Shown here in pieces: positions 10,948 to 22,991 of a stretch of DNA of 64,000 bases. The notes below the pieces were generated by a model. That model had not been told where the DNA came from. It saw nothing but the letters and a program-made list of their open reading frames with translations, and did not search any database. Positions within the stretch are counted from its first letter, which is position 1, and each line of letters starts with the position of its first letter. Location: contig CDRNVI010000005.1 in NCBI GenBank assembly GCA_977017575.1, positions 62,001 through 126,000 on the forward strand. The letters run 5' to 3'. A program made the translations under genes and the position numbers. This DNA is from Paramoeba atlantica. Its lineage: Eukaryota; Discosea.

Positions 10948-13900
10948 ATGACGCAAACCAATACTCCTCAGAGCCCCGCACGCTCGAACGAGGACCACCC
11001 CTCATTCCATATGAGTGCAAAGGAAGGAACTCTCAGCGTAGGCGCTCTCGCCGACGAAGAACGTGCGCACTCTCTCGGCAGTTGGGACCAATTCCAAGGA
11101 AACAAGCATTTGATTCGCGCTGTCAGCACATACGACGAACAACTCTACATTACACCAATCCCGGCGAATATTCCTAAGGAATGGTTGGAACGCGCACGTC
11201 ACATCTCCCAGGAAAAGGAAACCCCAGACACGGGCCACGTAGAGGCCGAAGACGAGGAGATGCAGCACTGTGGAGTGAGAAGGCAGAAAATTACTCACGA
11301 GGCTACACCCACATCAAAGATCCCCGATGAAGCTCGGACGCTCAAATCCGCAGTGAAGGATGCTCTTTCCCACCAAGGTCGAAACACTTCCCCATCGAAA
11401 GGAGTGACCAAAGCGGACTCGCGCTCGTCAAGGCGAACACCGGAGCCCCGGACATATTTCTCTTCACCGCGACACGCCGCAAACCAAAATAACTTCGCTG
11501 AAAAGACACAAACAAGAGAAGAGACTCGGGAATGTCCGGCCATGGGATGCACTTGGAGAAGTTTGCCGCACGGAGGGTCTTGGCAAGCGTTTTATAACCA
11601 CGTCGCGTGTCGCCACGGAAACGGAGTTCCCGCTACCTGGTGGGATGCAGAAGGCCGATTTCTTTGCAACTTATGCGGGCGCCATTATGACATCAACAAA
11701 AGGGAAGCTCATCCACAAGCCTGCAAAGGGAACGTTGCGAACCCCCAAATCCCATCGCGCGCAGCACACTCGAGCGACCCAAGCCACCTTCCGGGGACTC
11801 AAACTCATCACTCTGAACTTCCCTCGCTATCCTCTATCTGCACGCTGCGCCTGAACACTTGCAAGGACGTGCCTCCACGTTGCCGTCAACTGTGGGGAGA
11901 AATTATCACCAAAGCAGCCCAAAACGCAGTCACCGAAAACTCTACAGCCGCGTAGACCCTATTCGCCATGCTCCCCAAGTGCTTACTACCCGCCCCACAC
12001 CGAGGAGGACGTAAGAACCACACAACTTACGCATCATACGTCCAGAAGTGCATGAACCGATGGCTCGCGCAAGATTATGTCTCCCTATGGAATGAAGCAG
12101 TAGACAACGCACTCAAGAAACAATCTGTAGCCCCTACAACCGTTCACGACGAAGAGGAAAAGGCAGCTATCCGAGCAGAGCTTCTAGCTCGACAAGGCGA
12201 GTACTCTAGGGGTATGGCTGCACTCACGGCGGATGCTATGGCGCCTGACGACGAAGATACACTCCTCAAACTTCAGAGCAAGCACCCGCCCCGACATCCA
12301 GACAGTGACATCATCGACTATACGCCTCCGCCCACAGCGCCCCCAATAATGGATGAACCCGTGGTAGCGAAAACTATCAAGAGCTTTCACCGGGGTTCCT
12401 CGTCCGGAACCATGGGTTTACGACCCAAGCACTTGCAAGCTGTACTCCTGGCGCACGTAGATAACACCGTGAAACCCCTTACTGCCCTTAAAAACCTCGT
12501 GAATCATCTACTAGCCGGGAAAGCACCCCTAGAGGTACAACCATATTTTGCGGGAGCCAGACTTTGCGCGCTTGAAAAGGGCGAAAATGACGTCCGCCCC
12601 ATAGCAGCGGGAGAAACGATACGTCGATTGGTAAGCAAAGCGGCTTGCAATGCAGTGAGGAGCAAAGCCAGGGAATTTTTTAAGGGACTACAGTTCGGCG
12701 TCGCGACACCGGCCGGTTCGGAACGAATAATTCACACTTGCCGGCACGCAATGACAATTCATACGGACAACCCCGACATGGTATTATGTAAAGTCGACCT
12801 AAGCAACGCATTCAACAACGTTAGCAGAGCAACTTTCTTGAAACTTGTAGGCGATCATTTTCCGGAATTGTTCCCCTGGGCTAGCTGGTGCTATACGACA
12901 ACTAGTGCTTTGACCTATCGTGACCACACACTCCTTTCGGATGAAGGCGTCCAACAGGGCGATCCCCTGGGACCACTTTTCTTTTCACTGGTCTCCTTGG
13001 AACTTGCAAAAGAAATCTATCACCAGGCCGACCTGGACTTGCAGCTATGGTACCTAGACGACGGGATTCTCATTGGCAGGGCAGAAGACGTCAGGAATTC
13101 GTTGGATACAATCGCCAGAGTAGGTCCGCGATGGGGCCTATATCTGAACATGTCCAAGTGCGAAATAATCACCCCCCCTGCCTCGGCTAACGTTGTAACC
13201 ATATTTCCGGACATACCCGACGCCAAAATAAACGTGTGCGGTAACTTTAGTGTCCTAGGAAGCCCAATTGGGTCCCCTGAGTACTGTACTGAATATCTGC
13301 TGACACACGCGGTTGAGCCCGCCGAAATGGCCCTTGATGCCATAACCAGAATCCGGGACCCCCAGGTAGCCATGGCGCTAATTCGACAATGTGCTGGATT
13401 CTGCAAATTGGTACATGCTCTACGAACGACGCCCCCGCAATCAGTTATGAACCTCTGCAAGCGGCTCGACGACTTCCTAATGCACGCGGTCGAATCCACT
13501 CTATGTCCTTTGCCTCCCTCCGCACGCGCCCAAATTCAGCGCTTGAAAAGACACGGAGGTTTCGGTTTAAAATCGGCGACCGTGCACGCATCCTCCGCTT
13601 ACGCCTCCTCTGTAGTTTTCGCGGCGGCCACGGACTCATGGGATGCTTCAGAAGTGGAGGGCTTTCTACAATCGATTGAAGACGTGAATTCGAAAGTTGG
13701 TATCAGTCTACTCGACTCAAACGGACTCGTGCGTTCCATCCCGCGCCATAAATGTGAAGAACTCTCCCCCAAAGCTCGCTTCACCAAGAGATCTCGCGAG
13801 GGAGAAACCAGACATCCCTTTGAACCCGCAAATCCGCCTTCTCTTCCTCGTGACCGCGCATTGCCTCATTCCGAAGACTTTCTACACGATACAAACCCCC

Positions 13901-14814
13901 TTTACGCATCCGAAGATTGCGTTGACGCGGAGCCACCCGACTGGGCAAGTAATAGCGTCCCCCGCCAAAAAGACATAAGTTACGCGATCTCTGCCACAGA
14001 GTTCTCGCACGCATATGAAAACGCCGACGCCCGGACTCGCGCACGCTGGGCTTCTCAGTGTGGTAAAGGAGCAAGCAGCTGGGCGTTCGTAACTCCTTCC
14101 AGAGACACGGGCCACGCCTTTAACCCCACAGAATTCCGCATCCTATCCCGCTGGTGGTTAGGTGTGCCCGTGTACGGGGAAGAAGGTACATGTCCCAAGG
14201 GGAACTGCACACTCCCATTGGACATACACGGCGATCACGCTCTCACATGCAAGCACGGGGACGGTATCATCGGCCGTCACAACGCCTTGGCCGATCACTT
14301 TGCCGATACTTGCAGTAACGCACGCCTAGCTCCCCAACGGGAAAAAAGCCTCGGGAACCGGGGCCCCGGAGGCGCTCTGACTAGACCCGGGGACGTCTTC
14401 CTTCCGAGTCTCTTCCTCGGGAAACCTATCGTGCTTGACTTCGCGGTCACTCACGCCCAGCAATCTAAATACACGGACACAGTCCGAAATGCTAGCTGGG
14501 TGGCCGCGGGATCCTTCGCAGAGCATTATGCCTCAGAGCAGAAAGTCCGACAACGCCGTGAATCTGAAGATGCCGGAAGCGACTTCACAGCTATTGTGGT
14601 CGAGAGCTATGGCTCTTGGAGTGCCAGTGCTTTAGCCGTTCTCCGGAAGGTTGGAGAACGAAGGGCAAAAGCGTCCAACGGTATCTTGACAGACGAGGCC
14701 TCTACGCTCCGTCTCGTGACCGACATGAACGTAACATTGATGCGTTGCCAGGCACGCATGATGATTACGCGCCTGCCGGCTGTGGACCCTTTGCCCCCTT
14801 TAATCGAGCAATAG
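10948..14814 (+). pseudogene. LINE A4 polyprotein, near-identical duplicate of A3 with same amber codon
   Basis: Second copy of the A3 polyprotein, offset by 5359 bp, with only a handful of visible differences: YTT to YIT near the start, RPEH to RPKH in an RT motif, EFAKE to ELAKE, and a few silent changes. The amber codon at 11953-11955 is shared. The C2H2 pair, YLDD reverse transcriptase, CCHC knuckle and restriction-like nuclease are all present. RPKH alters a strongly conserved family position. Its 3' UTR is interrupted by a Tc1/mariner element. Confidence 0.88.
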
Positions 14815-15218
14815 CACGATGACGGATGTGCAAGATGGACCGCTCAGCCGGAACTCGAACAGCTGGTCCGGATGCTGGTCGATGCCGGCAGGGTCTATGC
14901 TCACGCCTAGTCCGCCAGGGCTAGGTACTCCAAGTGAGGTAGGACATGGGTAGGGAACTTTGTTCCTCCCCGTCGGCCAGCATCATGCTCCGCGACCGTG
15001 CCGCTGTCGGCACAGGCCCATTGCTTGCGCCCTCTCGTACAACAAGAGAAGGGTTAACAAGGCAAGCTGGGAGAGGTCGAAAGACCCGGTCCGGAACGCC
15101 CGAATGGTTCGGGGAAAGTCTGCCCCTCCTAGCCGAGGGAGACCTTACCCTCCCTGGAAAGCTGGTAAGATTGGTAAGGGGAAGTGGGTAAGATGGGAAA
15201 GCATGTATTTGCTAGTTA
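14815..15218 (+). repeat. LINE A4 3' UTR, left part before mariner insertion
   Basis: Contains the full structured core at 14868-15115 and the start of a type III tail. The tail is cut at GCTAGTTA by the mariner insertion and resumes at 16566 with TATTTTGCTCG. Intact copies (e.g. 9841-9893) show the uninterrupted tail. Confidence 0.75.
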
Positions 15219-16565
15219 TAAACCCCGCGTCACCAATAAGTGACCCCCCCTTATTTTTAGCACAGGGGGTCGTGGGGGGGTTATCATACCACGTTGTCGT
15301 TCAAAATTTTGAGATCTGTACGTTCCCGCTGTTTTTAGCTCATTTTAAAACTTTAAAATTCAGTAAAAAAAAATTAATTTTTTCAACTTTTTTTTCAAAA
15401 ATGCCAAAATCACCATATCGACTCCCAAGAGGGGGGCTGACTTCTAGTGGAAATGTTCTTTTAAAGATGAGGCACGGAGAAGGAGTACCAATAAAAGAGC
15501 TAACCCGTGATTTCAACGTTTCTAGAAGGATAGTTAAAAAATATTTGAACGAAAAAAAAAAACTACCCCAGTATACACTTTGAGTCCTGAGCGAAAAAAA
15601 ATAATGAAAACTCGTAAAACGAAAATTGAAAAGATAACCCCTCTTGACCCCGCTGGAGTACCGAGACTTAATTCATCAAGGCGCATAGCAGCCCAATTGA
15701 AGAAAAAGAATATACAAGTTTCAAAAAGAACTGTACAGAGAGACTTATCATCCCTGGATTACAGTTGTGCCGCTCGACCGCTATGCCAAGGGCTTACCGA
15801 ACGACAAAAGTAAAAAGAGTTCAATTTGCGTTGAATTACAATATGGATACTTCCCGTGTCATCTTTACAGACGAAAAAATATTTGATACTAATGATGGCA
15901 GAAGAAAAGTGTGGGTAAGGCGCGGTCAAAAAGCAGCCCCGCGTCAAAAAGTACGTTGGGCACCAAGATGCCAAGTTTGGGGTGCTGTAGGGGTGGGGTG
16001 GAGGTACTTGGTAATTCTACAAAATGACACATCTATTACAAGTGAGACGTACATAGAAACATTAAAAGAGGTAGATTTCCCCCCTAATCGTATTTTTCAG
16101 CAAGATGGGGCAACGGCACACACTGCTCGTGCCTCAAAGGAGTACATTGAAAGCGCAGTGAGTGAACTTCTGAAAAATTGGCCCCCCAACTCACCAGATC
16201 TTTCCCCAATAGAAAACGTCTGGTCTATGGTCCGAGGGGCGGTGGACGAACAAACCCCATCGGATAAGCCTTCACTCATCCGATGTGTACGCAAAGCGTG
16301 GTCTCGCTTGTCTCAAAATGTGATCGACAAAACGGTCTTAAGCTTTGACTCACGCCTTAAGGAGTGTATAAGATTGAAAGTATAAGATCGAAAAGGTGAA
16401 AAAATGGTAATTCCTCAATAAAATATACGTATTCGCTTCTTTTTGTTTCATTTCTTCACGCGCAAAGTCCTTGTGTTGAGATCTCCAAAATGCAACAAAG
16501 ATCAGCTCAAACGGACACTTGTACGAAAAAAAAGTGGGGGGTCACTTTTCATGACGCGGGGTTTA
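15219..16565 (+). mobile_element. Tc1/mariner-type DNA transposon in the A4 tail
   Basis: About 1347 bp. Terminal inverted repeats begin TAAACCCCGCGTCA at both ends, with a second matching block (AGTGACCCCCC) a few bases inward. TA dinucleotides flank the ends at 15217-15218 and 16566-16567, as expected for TA target duplication, though TATA at the ends makes the exact boundary ambiguous. The encoded transposase is frame-broken. It inserted after A4, as it splits the A4 tail. Confidence 0.85.
15401..16385 (+). pseudogene. Tc1/mariner transposase, in three frames
   Basis: Transposase catalysing cut-and-paste at TA sites. The ATG at 15401 opens a paired-like helix-turn-helix (VPIKELTRDFNVSRRIVKKY), ending at a stop at 15581-15583. 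A second frame (15580-15813) has another HTH (SSRRIAAQLKKKNIQVSKRT). A third frame (about 15780-16385) carries the DDE domain: first Asp in VIFTDEKIF, second in FQQDGATAHTA, Glu in PNSPDLSPIENVW, with about 35 residues between the last two (DD35E-like). Two frame changes make it inactive unless supplied in trans. Confidence 0.83.
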
Positions 16566-16645
16566 TATTTTGCTCGTTTTCAAAATGGGGGGAAGTGAGG
16601 GAAAGAAGTTGAGCAAGTAGGAAAGTAAGTGAGAAAGTCAAAAAA
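16566..16645 (+). repeat. Remainder of LINE A4 tail
   Basis: Continuation of the type III tail (TTTTGCTCG, GGGGGGAAGTGAGGG, AAGTGAGAAAGTC) after the mariner insertion, ending in an A-rich run. Confidence 0.7.
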
Positions 16646-16669
16646 ATAAAAAAATAAAATAAGAACACC

Positions 16670-16745
16670 TTTTTTATAAGAACACCTTTTTTATAAGAAC
16701 ACCTTTTTTATAAGAACACCTTTTTTATAAGAACACCTTTTTAAA
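16670..16745 (+). repeat. 17-bp minisatellite
   Basis: About four and a half tandem copies of AAGAACACCTTTTTTAT, nearly perfect. No coding sequence. It lies just past the A-rich end of the A4 tail. Confidence 0.85.
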
Positions 16746-16966
16746 AGAAAAAGAAAAAAAGAATATGCTTGGGAAAGGACGTGCAATACCCCCCATCCAC
16801 AAAAAAATTAGAACTTCAGTTATAGTATCCTAAATTTCATATCGTAATTAATTTTATTTTTTTTATTAAGACAACGTTTTTTATTAAGACAACGTTTTTT
16901 TTTATGTCATAAATGGAGATGTGACTGAGACCGTCCGAGATCGCTTAACCCGGTGTCGAATTATAG
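16746..16966. other. Short retroposon debris between A4 and A5
   Basis: AT-rich stretch with two inverted copies of the AACGTTGTCTTAATAAAA unit at 16859-16900 (seen as TTATTAAGACAACGTT) and a 70-bp unique piece ending in a T-run. It is probably truncated 3' ends of - strand insertions. No open frame supported. Confidence 0.4.
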
Positions 16967-17343
16967 TTTTTTTTTTTTTTAAGCAATAAAATTAGCAATT
17001 TCATATTTTGGAGCCCAAAACTAGCAATTCGATCTCCCGTAAGTATAATAACAATAATAACAATAATAATAAAAACAAGCAATCCACGCCCAATCCATTC
17101 GCGCGTTCCGGACCGGGTCTTTCGACCTCTCCACGGCCTGACTTGTGAACCCTTCCCTTGCTATATGGGAGGGCGCAGGCGCGGGCCTGTGTCGACAGCG
17201 ACACGGTCGCGAAACAGGATGCTGGCCGACGGGGAGGAGATTCACTACCCGTGTACTACCTCACTTGGGGTACCTAGCCCTCGCGGGCTAGGCGTGAGCA
17301 TAGACTCTGTCGACTCGACCAACATCCAGGCCAGAAGTTTTCC
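16967..17343 (-). repeat. LINE A5 3' UTR with structured core
   Basis: Read on the - strand: structured core at about 17090-17330 (CCTAGCCC-GCGA-GGGCTAGG, GTGTCG/CGACAC), then a short tail with TTATTATTGTTATTATACTT, ending in an A-run (T-run 16967-16980). It follows the A5 stop directly. Confidence 0.72.
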
Positions 17344-20300
17344 TTACTCTTCTTTGCCATACCCCACAAGTGCAGGGCCTGTGTTCGCCGAGGGGAGGCG
17401 AAGAACGAGCATACGCGCCTGGGAGCGCATGAGGGTGACGTTCAGACTTGTTAGTATTTGCTGTAACGCCCCCCCTTGCGAAAGTGTTCCACCTGTCGCA
17501 GCTTGGCCTTTCGAGACTTCCCGCAAGACCGACATAGCGGCCGGACTCCAGCATCCGTATGTTTCGACAGCCATAGCTGTGAACTTGGTCTTCGCTTCTT
17601 CAGCTTCCTCCCGTTGCTTCCGCTTGTGTTCGACGGCGTACCTCTCGGCGAATGACCCGGCTGCCACCATGTTAGCATCACGGACCAGGTCCGTATACTT
17701 TTGTTGCTGAACATGTGTGACAGCGAAATCAAGGACGAGGGCCTGACCGAGACCACCGTTCCGGACATAGACATCTGCGGGTCGCGTGAGGGCGCCGCCC
17801 GGACCCCTGTTTCCCAGAGAGACTTCTCTCTGTGGGCTCAACCCGGCCTTGCTGCATTCAGCGGAGAACTGTTCCGCTAGGGCGTTGTGCCTTGTAATGA
17901 TTCCGTGGCCGCACTTGCAGGCTAGCGCATGGTCCCCCCCAGGGCCGAGTGGGAGGCGACAATTCGGAATCGGGCAGTTGTGACCTTGAGGGTATATACT
18001 CTCCCCGAGCCACCAACGAATCAGAGTCCGAAATTCAGTAGGGGTGTAGGCATGACCGCAGAGAGTTGAGGGAACCGTGAAGGCCCAGTTGGATGCCCCG
18101 TCGCCCGTTTGTGAGAGCCACCTAGCCCGAGTGCGGGGATCCGCTCTTGCGTAATCTTCCTCAAAGTCTCTCGCTGAAATCGCATGACTGAGATCGCGTT
18201 GTCGAGGAATCGCCAAATCTTGAGAAAGGTCAATATCGGGGGAGGGCGAGAAGGGGCATCTCTTTATGACGGAGTCCTTGTGGATTTTCCCGGTAGATTT
18301 GTCCACCATACACCCCCCTACACGCCGGTTAATGTCCTCCACGGCGTAAGAAAAGCCCTCAGCCTCATTTGCATCCCATCGATCCTTGTCGGAAGCGAAA
18401 GCTACTGAAGCTACGTACGCTGAGGTGGCATGCATTTCCGCTGAGCGAAGGCCGAGACCGCCGAACTGTTTATTTCTTTGTGCTTGTCGTCGAGCCATGT
18501 CACTCAGTGGGCGACAAAACGTTTCAACCGTACGCTGAACGGCGTTGTCGAGTCTGCGACATAAGTCCAGTAGTTCGTCCGTCGGCGTCGTGCGAAGGGA
18601 GTAAACCATCTGGCAAAACCCTGTGCACTGTCGGATGAGAGAGAAAGCGACCTGAGGGTCCTCCAGTTTCTCGATCGCTTCAAGGGATTCCTCCGCCTGG
18701 GAAATCGCGCTGTCGAGGAGGAACTGACGGCTGTACGTCGTAGATCCGATGGGGCTTTCCAAGATGCTCAGATTACCTTCCATGTTGATGTTGAGCCCGG
18801 GAATGTCAGGAAAGTGGGTAGTTTGATGAGATGAGGAAGGGTGTGTGATTATTTCGCACTTGGACGGATTGAGGTTCAGACCCCACTTTGGCCCTCCAAT
18901 TTCGATGATATCTAGTGCGTGACGTACATCAGAAGCCTGGCCTGCAAGGACGCCATCATCAAGGTACCAGAGATTGAGATGAAGATCAGGAGCTCCGGCC
19001 TTAAGTTCTGCGGCCATTTCTCTCATGACGAGCGAGAACAAAAGGGGTCCGAGCGGGTCTCCTTGTTGTACGCCTTCAGAGGATTGAACTACACGTGCGC
19101 CGAATGTCAGGTTACTGTCCGAACTGTAGCACCATTCCACGAACGGGCTCAACTCAGGGAAATGATGCCGCGTCAAGGCCATAAAGCTATTTCTTGAAAT
19201 GTGATTGAAAGCGTTGCGAAGGTCAACCTTGCATAGCACAAAATCCTCGTTATTGATGTGGTGCGCAACCAGGCGCCTGCAAATGTGGATAACACGTTCG
19301 GCTCCTGCGGGCGTCGCCACTCCATATTGTTGATCTTTGAAGAGCGTTCTGGATTTAGCCTTTGCAGACAGACATCCTATCTTGCTCGCTAGTCGGCGGA
19401 AGGTTTCCCCTGCGGCAATGGGGCGGACATCACCCTGACCCTTGTGTAAGGCACATAAGCGTCCGCCGGCGAAGCAGTGTTGGACTTCAAGTGGTACTTT
19501 GCCCGCTAGCATATGACTAATAAGTTTCGTGAGCGTACCGAGCGGATCTGTCCTGGCGTCGTGATGGAATTGCACTGCTACTTGTAGGTGCTCAGGCCGA
19601 AGTCCGAGAGCTCCCCCTGAGGAACCGCGGTGAAAGCTGGAAAGCGCCGTAATGATGTCCTCTTCGGTTGCGGTGATCGGTTTAATATCGAAATCCAGTT
19701 CGTGCTTTCACGTACATTAACAAAGAATATGAAAAGATATATTAAGAAGAAATAGAACTGGAAATAGAACATAACGAAAATTCATTGAAATCGTCATACA
19801 TGTAGATCAGTTTCTCAAAGAGTACAAGTCTCATCACATCAGCACAGTTTGAAACAATATTCCGGAATTCCATAATCAAAGTAACTTGTGAACGGGAAGA
19901 CCCATCCCCTCAGCTCGCAGCCAACCAACCCTGCGAAAACGAGTGAAGCTTTACCCAAATAGAATAGTCACTAATACAGTCACATAAGAATAAAATCAAT
20001 TTCACGCGAAAATGCATACAGTTCATACACGTACATAATTATTAACAAACCCTATTCAAATATAATCCCTCCTGAATTTCAATCCGTAAACTTTTACAAA
20101 GAAGGCGTGGTAATCGGACTTGGACCCAGAAGTCGAGACGGGTGTTTCGCCTGGAGCTTTTGATAAGTCGTGTCATCGTTTGGGGCAAGTGGTTCGGATG
20201 TCAACGCAGTCATTGCGCGGGAAAGTTCACCATCTCGCACGAGGCGTACTGCTCGGAGCGCAGCTTTCTGATCCTCCTCTTCAATGCTCTGAGCCTGTGG

Positions 20301-21764
20301 AGAACTTTTCCGCTTACGCTTCAGGCTTGACAAGGCCTCGTTCCAAAGTGGTAGAAATTCCTTGTTCTTCCATCTGGAAAGGCATTTGCGGACGTGGGAG
20401 GCGTATGAGGCTTTACCCTTGTCCCCGCCGCGTCGTGGTGCTGGAATTACACATTTAGGTAACATAGCCAGCAGGGTCCAAGCCTCGATGGTGTTGTCAC
20501 GTACGGCCGCCGCCATGCATTCGGTAAGTGTTTTCGCCCATTCAGGCTTACAGCTGTTTGGGATATTTTTGCAGGTATTGACGGACAAGGCGCATACTGA
20601 TGATAGGGACGGCAGATCTTCCACTGTTGGGGCGCCTTGCATAGTGTTCTCGCTAAGCTGCTGCTCAGGGTGGTGCTCAGTAACGGAATTTGGGGGCGGG
20701 ACGGGGTAATCTTTGGAGCCAGCGGAGTAACCATGCGAAGGTTTGGGTGACGGCGTGCGAAACCTGCAGTGCATCTTGTGTGTTGCTTGCTTGCGCATGG
20801 AGTAGTGCTTTTTGCAACCCGGGCATAGGAATCTTCCCTCCTCTGTCCACCATGATTCCGCCACTTCTTCCCCATGTCTGTTAGCCACGTGGTTGTAAAA
20901 GGCTTGCCATTGATCGCCGTGCGGCCCTGTTTCCCAGGTACATGAATCCAAGGGGCATTTCCTGGGCCGACTTGGTGTGCTAATAATGGGGGCGGGCGTG
21001 CTTTTAGATGACTCGGCGTTTCGGGAGGTTAATGGGCGTCGGTGTCGCTTGAGACTTACTGAAGTGTCCGCATGGGGCTTTGTGTCCGGTTTTTTCGGAG
21101 ATGATGCCGCAGACAGATTGCTGTCACTTTCAGCCTCAGGAGTGTATGGCCTAGGGGAGTTGGAACTTGATTGTGCGGTGTCACGGTCGTCGCTGTCGGC
21201 CCCGGACTCAGCACACAATTGGGAAAGGGAGATGCTCTTGGGTCGCTTCTTCTTTTTCCGTCCTTTTCCGCATCCATTCACAGACACAGTAAGGTCTTCA
21301 GGAGTGAGATCGGGGAAGAGCAATTTATCTTTTTCGTAATTATATTCGTTGTCGTATGACCTCCGGATATGTCGTTCGCACCTCTCCTTCACAGCCTTAT
21401 TTGTGGTTTTTGATAGGCTGAGTGAAGAAGATTCTGCTCCCGCAAACTGGAATTCGAAGTCCTCAGTTGGACGGACGCTGGAGAAAAGTTCCTCTTCCGT
21501 GCTTGTCTGCTGTTGCCCTGTATCTGGGGTCTCACCTTCCACAGAGTTCGTAATGCTGAGTGCAATCTCGTCCGCTCGCCGTAAAGATTCAGCTGAAGGA
21601 TTAGGTGGGAGGGGTGTAGTGTATAAGTCTACATGGTACGTACTCTTGCCTTCAACAAGGTCCTTGTTTGCGTCGAATTGGTCCCAGCAGCCGAGTGTGT
21701 GTGCTTTCACCTCGCGCTCGAAGTTCGAGACCTGCTTCGCCTTAGATCGAGTTAAAACAACCAT
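17344..21764 (-). pseudogene. LINE A5 polyprotein split by a short TIR element
   Basis: Family A polyprotein starting at ATG 21764 (MVVLTRSKAKQ), 36 bp after the SL. The N-terminal piece (to about 20097) has a Lys-rich basic stretch, a C2H2 pair (CPLDSCTW...H...H, CPGCKKHY) and the AMLPKC block. It stops at PSPITTPSL where a ~400-bp element E copy is inserted. Beyond it, KPITATEEDI resumes and runs to 17344 with SSFHRGSSGGALGLRPEH, KVDLRNAFN, VQQGDPLGPLL, WYLDDG, CPIPNC...GDHALAC, RPADVY and LVLDFAVTH. Apart from the insertion I see no other break. Confidence 0.86.
19690..20096. mobile_element. Short TIR element E, copy in A5
   Basis: AT-rich ~400-bp insertion in the A5 ORF with no coding capacity. 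The right end read inward is AGTTTACGGATTGAAATTC, like the AGTTTACGAGAGGAAATTT end of the copies at 33250 and 46528. The left end, GAAATCCAGTTCGTGC, resembles GAAATCCACGCCGAGG of the copy at 39866. The boundaries are approximate. Confidence 0.6.
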
Positions 21765-21800
21765 GGGGCGTAAGAGTGAGATAAAGAAAAGAAAATAATT

Positions 21801-21839
21801 CAACAAGGTACAGAAACTGTATCTTTATCGTTAAAGATT
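21801..21839 (-). other. Spliced-leader-derived 5' end of LINE A5
   Basis: Reverse complement reads AATCTTTAACGATAAAG, then the SL core ending TTG. A second copy of only the first ~17 nt (AATCTTTAACGATAAAG) lies immediately upstream at about 21845-21861, followed by an A-run. So the SL 5' part is partly duplicated at this junction. Confidence 0.82.
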
Positions 21840-21943
21840 TTTAACTTTATCGTTAAAGATTTTTTTTTTCTATGATTTTGATAACAATAATAATAAAAAG
21901 AAGCAATTTATGCCCAATTCATTCGCGCGTTCCAAATCTTCAT
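21840..21943 (-). repeat. Partial SL and truncated family A tail
   Basis: On the - strand: a ~40-bp piece of the core 3' end (GGAACGCGCGAATG), a type II tail start (TTATTATTATTGTTATC) and the partial SL. It is a fragment into which, or next to which, A5 inserted. Confidence 0.55.
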
Positions 21944-22126
21944 TTTTTTTTTTTTACTTTCCGCAGGTGTATGACTTAAAAAAAATCGCATTTTCTTATC
22001 AATTACCATAAAGTTACATAATATGACCGGTCTTTTCAGATAATGAATAATATGATTTTCTCTCGTGTGTTGAGCCGGAACCAAAATTACTTTCTCAAGT
22101 TTTCATAATTAATAAAGAATGGTTGA
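21944..22126 (-). repeat. LINE B1 3' UTR
   Basis: About 180 bp of AT-rich 3' UTR, with CCAAAATTACTTTCTCAAG on the + strand (similar strings near 33730 and 41220), ending in an A-run seen as T at 21944-21955. No structured core of the family A kind is visible. Confidence 0.55.
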
Positions 22127-22991
22127 TTAAATCGCCGTATCTTCTCGGCTCTGCGGCACTAGAAATTTGCCAAGTTGCGAGAGAACAACCGATCCGTTGA
22201 ATTCTTGTAATCGAAGTGTAAAATCTTGGATCACGTAATCCCGCGCTAATCCACACGCGTCGGCTAAAGCGAGAAGCAGGTTCTTTGTGTTAGCGTGCAT
22301 AGCTCCTCCTGCAAGCATCGGTATGCACTGAAATTGGATTTGGGGGAGCAGTTTTGAGGCTACGTACGTCTTGTTCTTCCGTTTAATGGCGTCCCTCATA
22401 AGGATTGTGCCGCCTCGCGTTAAATTCGAAGGACATAGTTCATGCACAATGGTGAAGTCGTAGAATACGTCTCCGTCGGCCCAGTGAATAACTAGATCCG
22501 GCCCTGAGTGGTGAAAAGATCCTGATCCGCAGATCCTTTGGTGTGATGGTTTAGAATCCCCATCCAGATGAGCTCCACATTTGACACACGTGTACGTAGA
22601 GAACTGCCGGGGTTCTCGTTCAAAAGGAATGCCTGCTTTGATGCATAATTCATACAGTCTGTGGACCATTTTGTTGTGCTTCGTTGTCGCGTTGTTACCA
22701 GTGCAAGTCGAGCATCCAGCCACGTGGGAAATAGCGTTCTCGGAAGTCAGCAAGGTGTGACACCCGGGGCACTGTAGGTGTGCAGGGAGTCTGGGATGTG
22801 CCAGTCCAAAACGGGGCATTACCGCAAGGGTGAATAGTCTGCTGGGCACTAATCTGGTGGAGGAGGCCAGCCACGTGTAACTTCCTTTAGCACTTGTAGC
22901 TCGTAATATGTCGGCTTGGCATGGTTCTTCCATCAATTTGTCGCGTATGTATTTGTGGTGCAGGTCTTCTGTTGTTGGCTCATCGGCGGAA

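Noticed and set aside
6594-11955. In-frame TAG codons in A3, A4 and A10 as evidence of stop-codon reassignment or programmed read-through.
   Set aside because: The positions differ between A3/A4 and A10, A9 has sense codons throughout, and TAA and TAG both end intact ORFs at the expected place. Simple decay is the better explanation.
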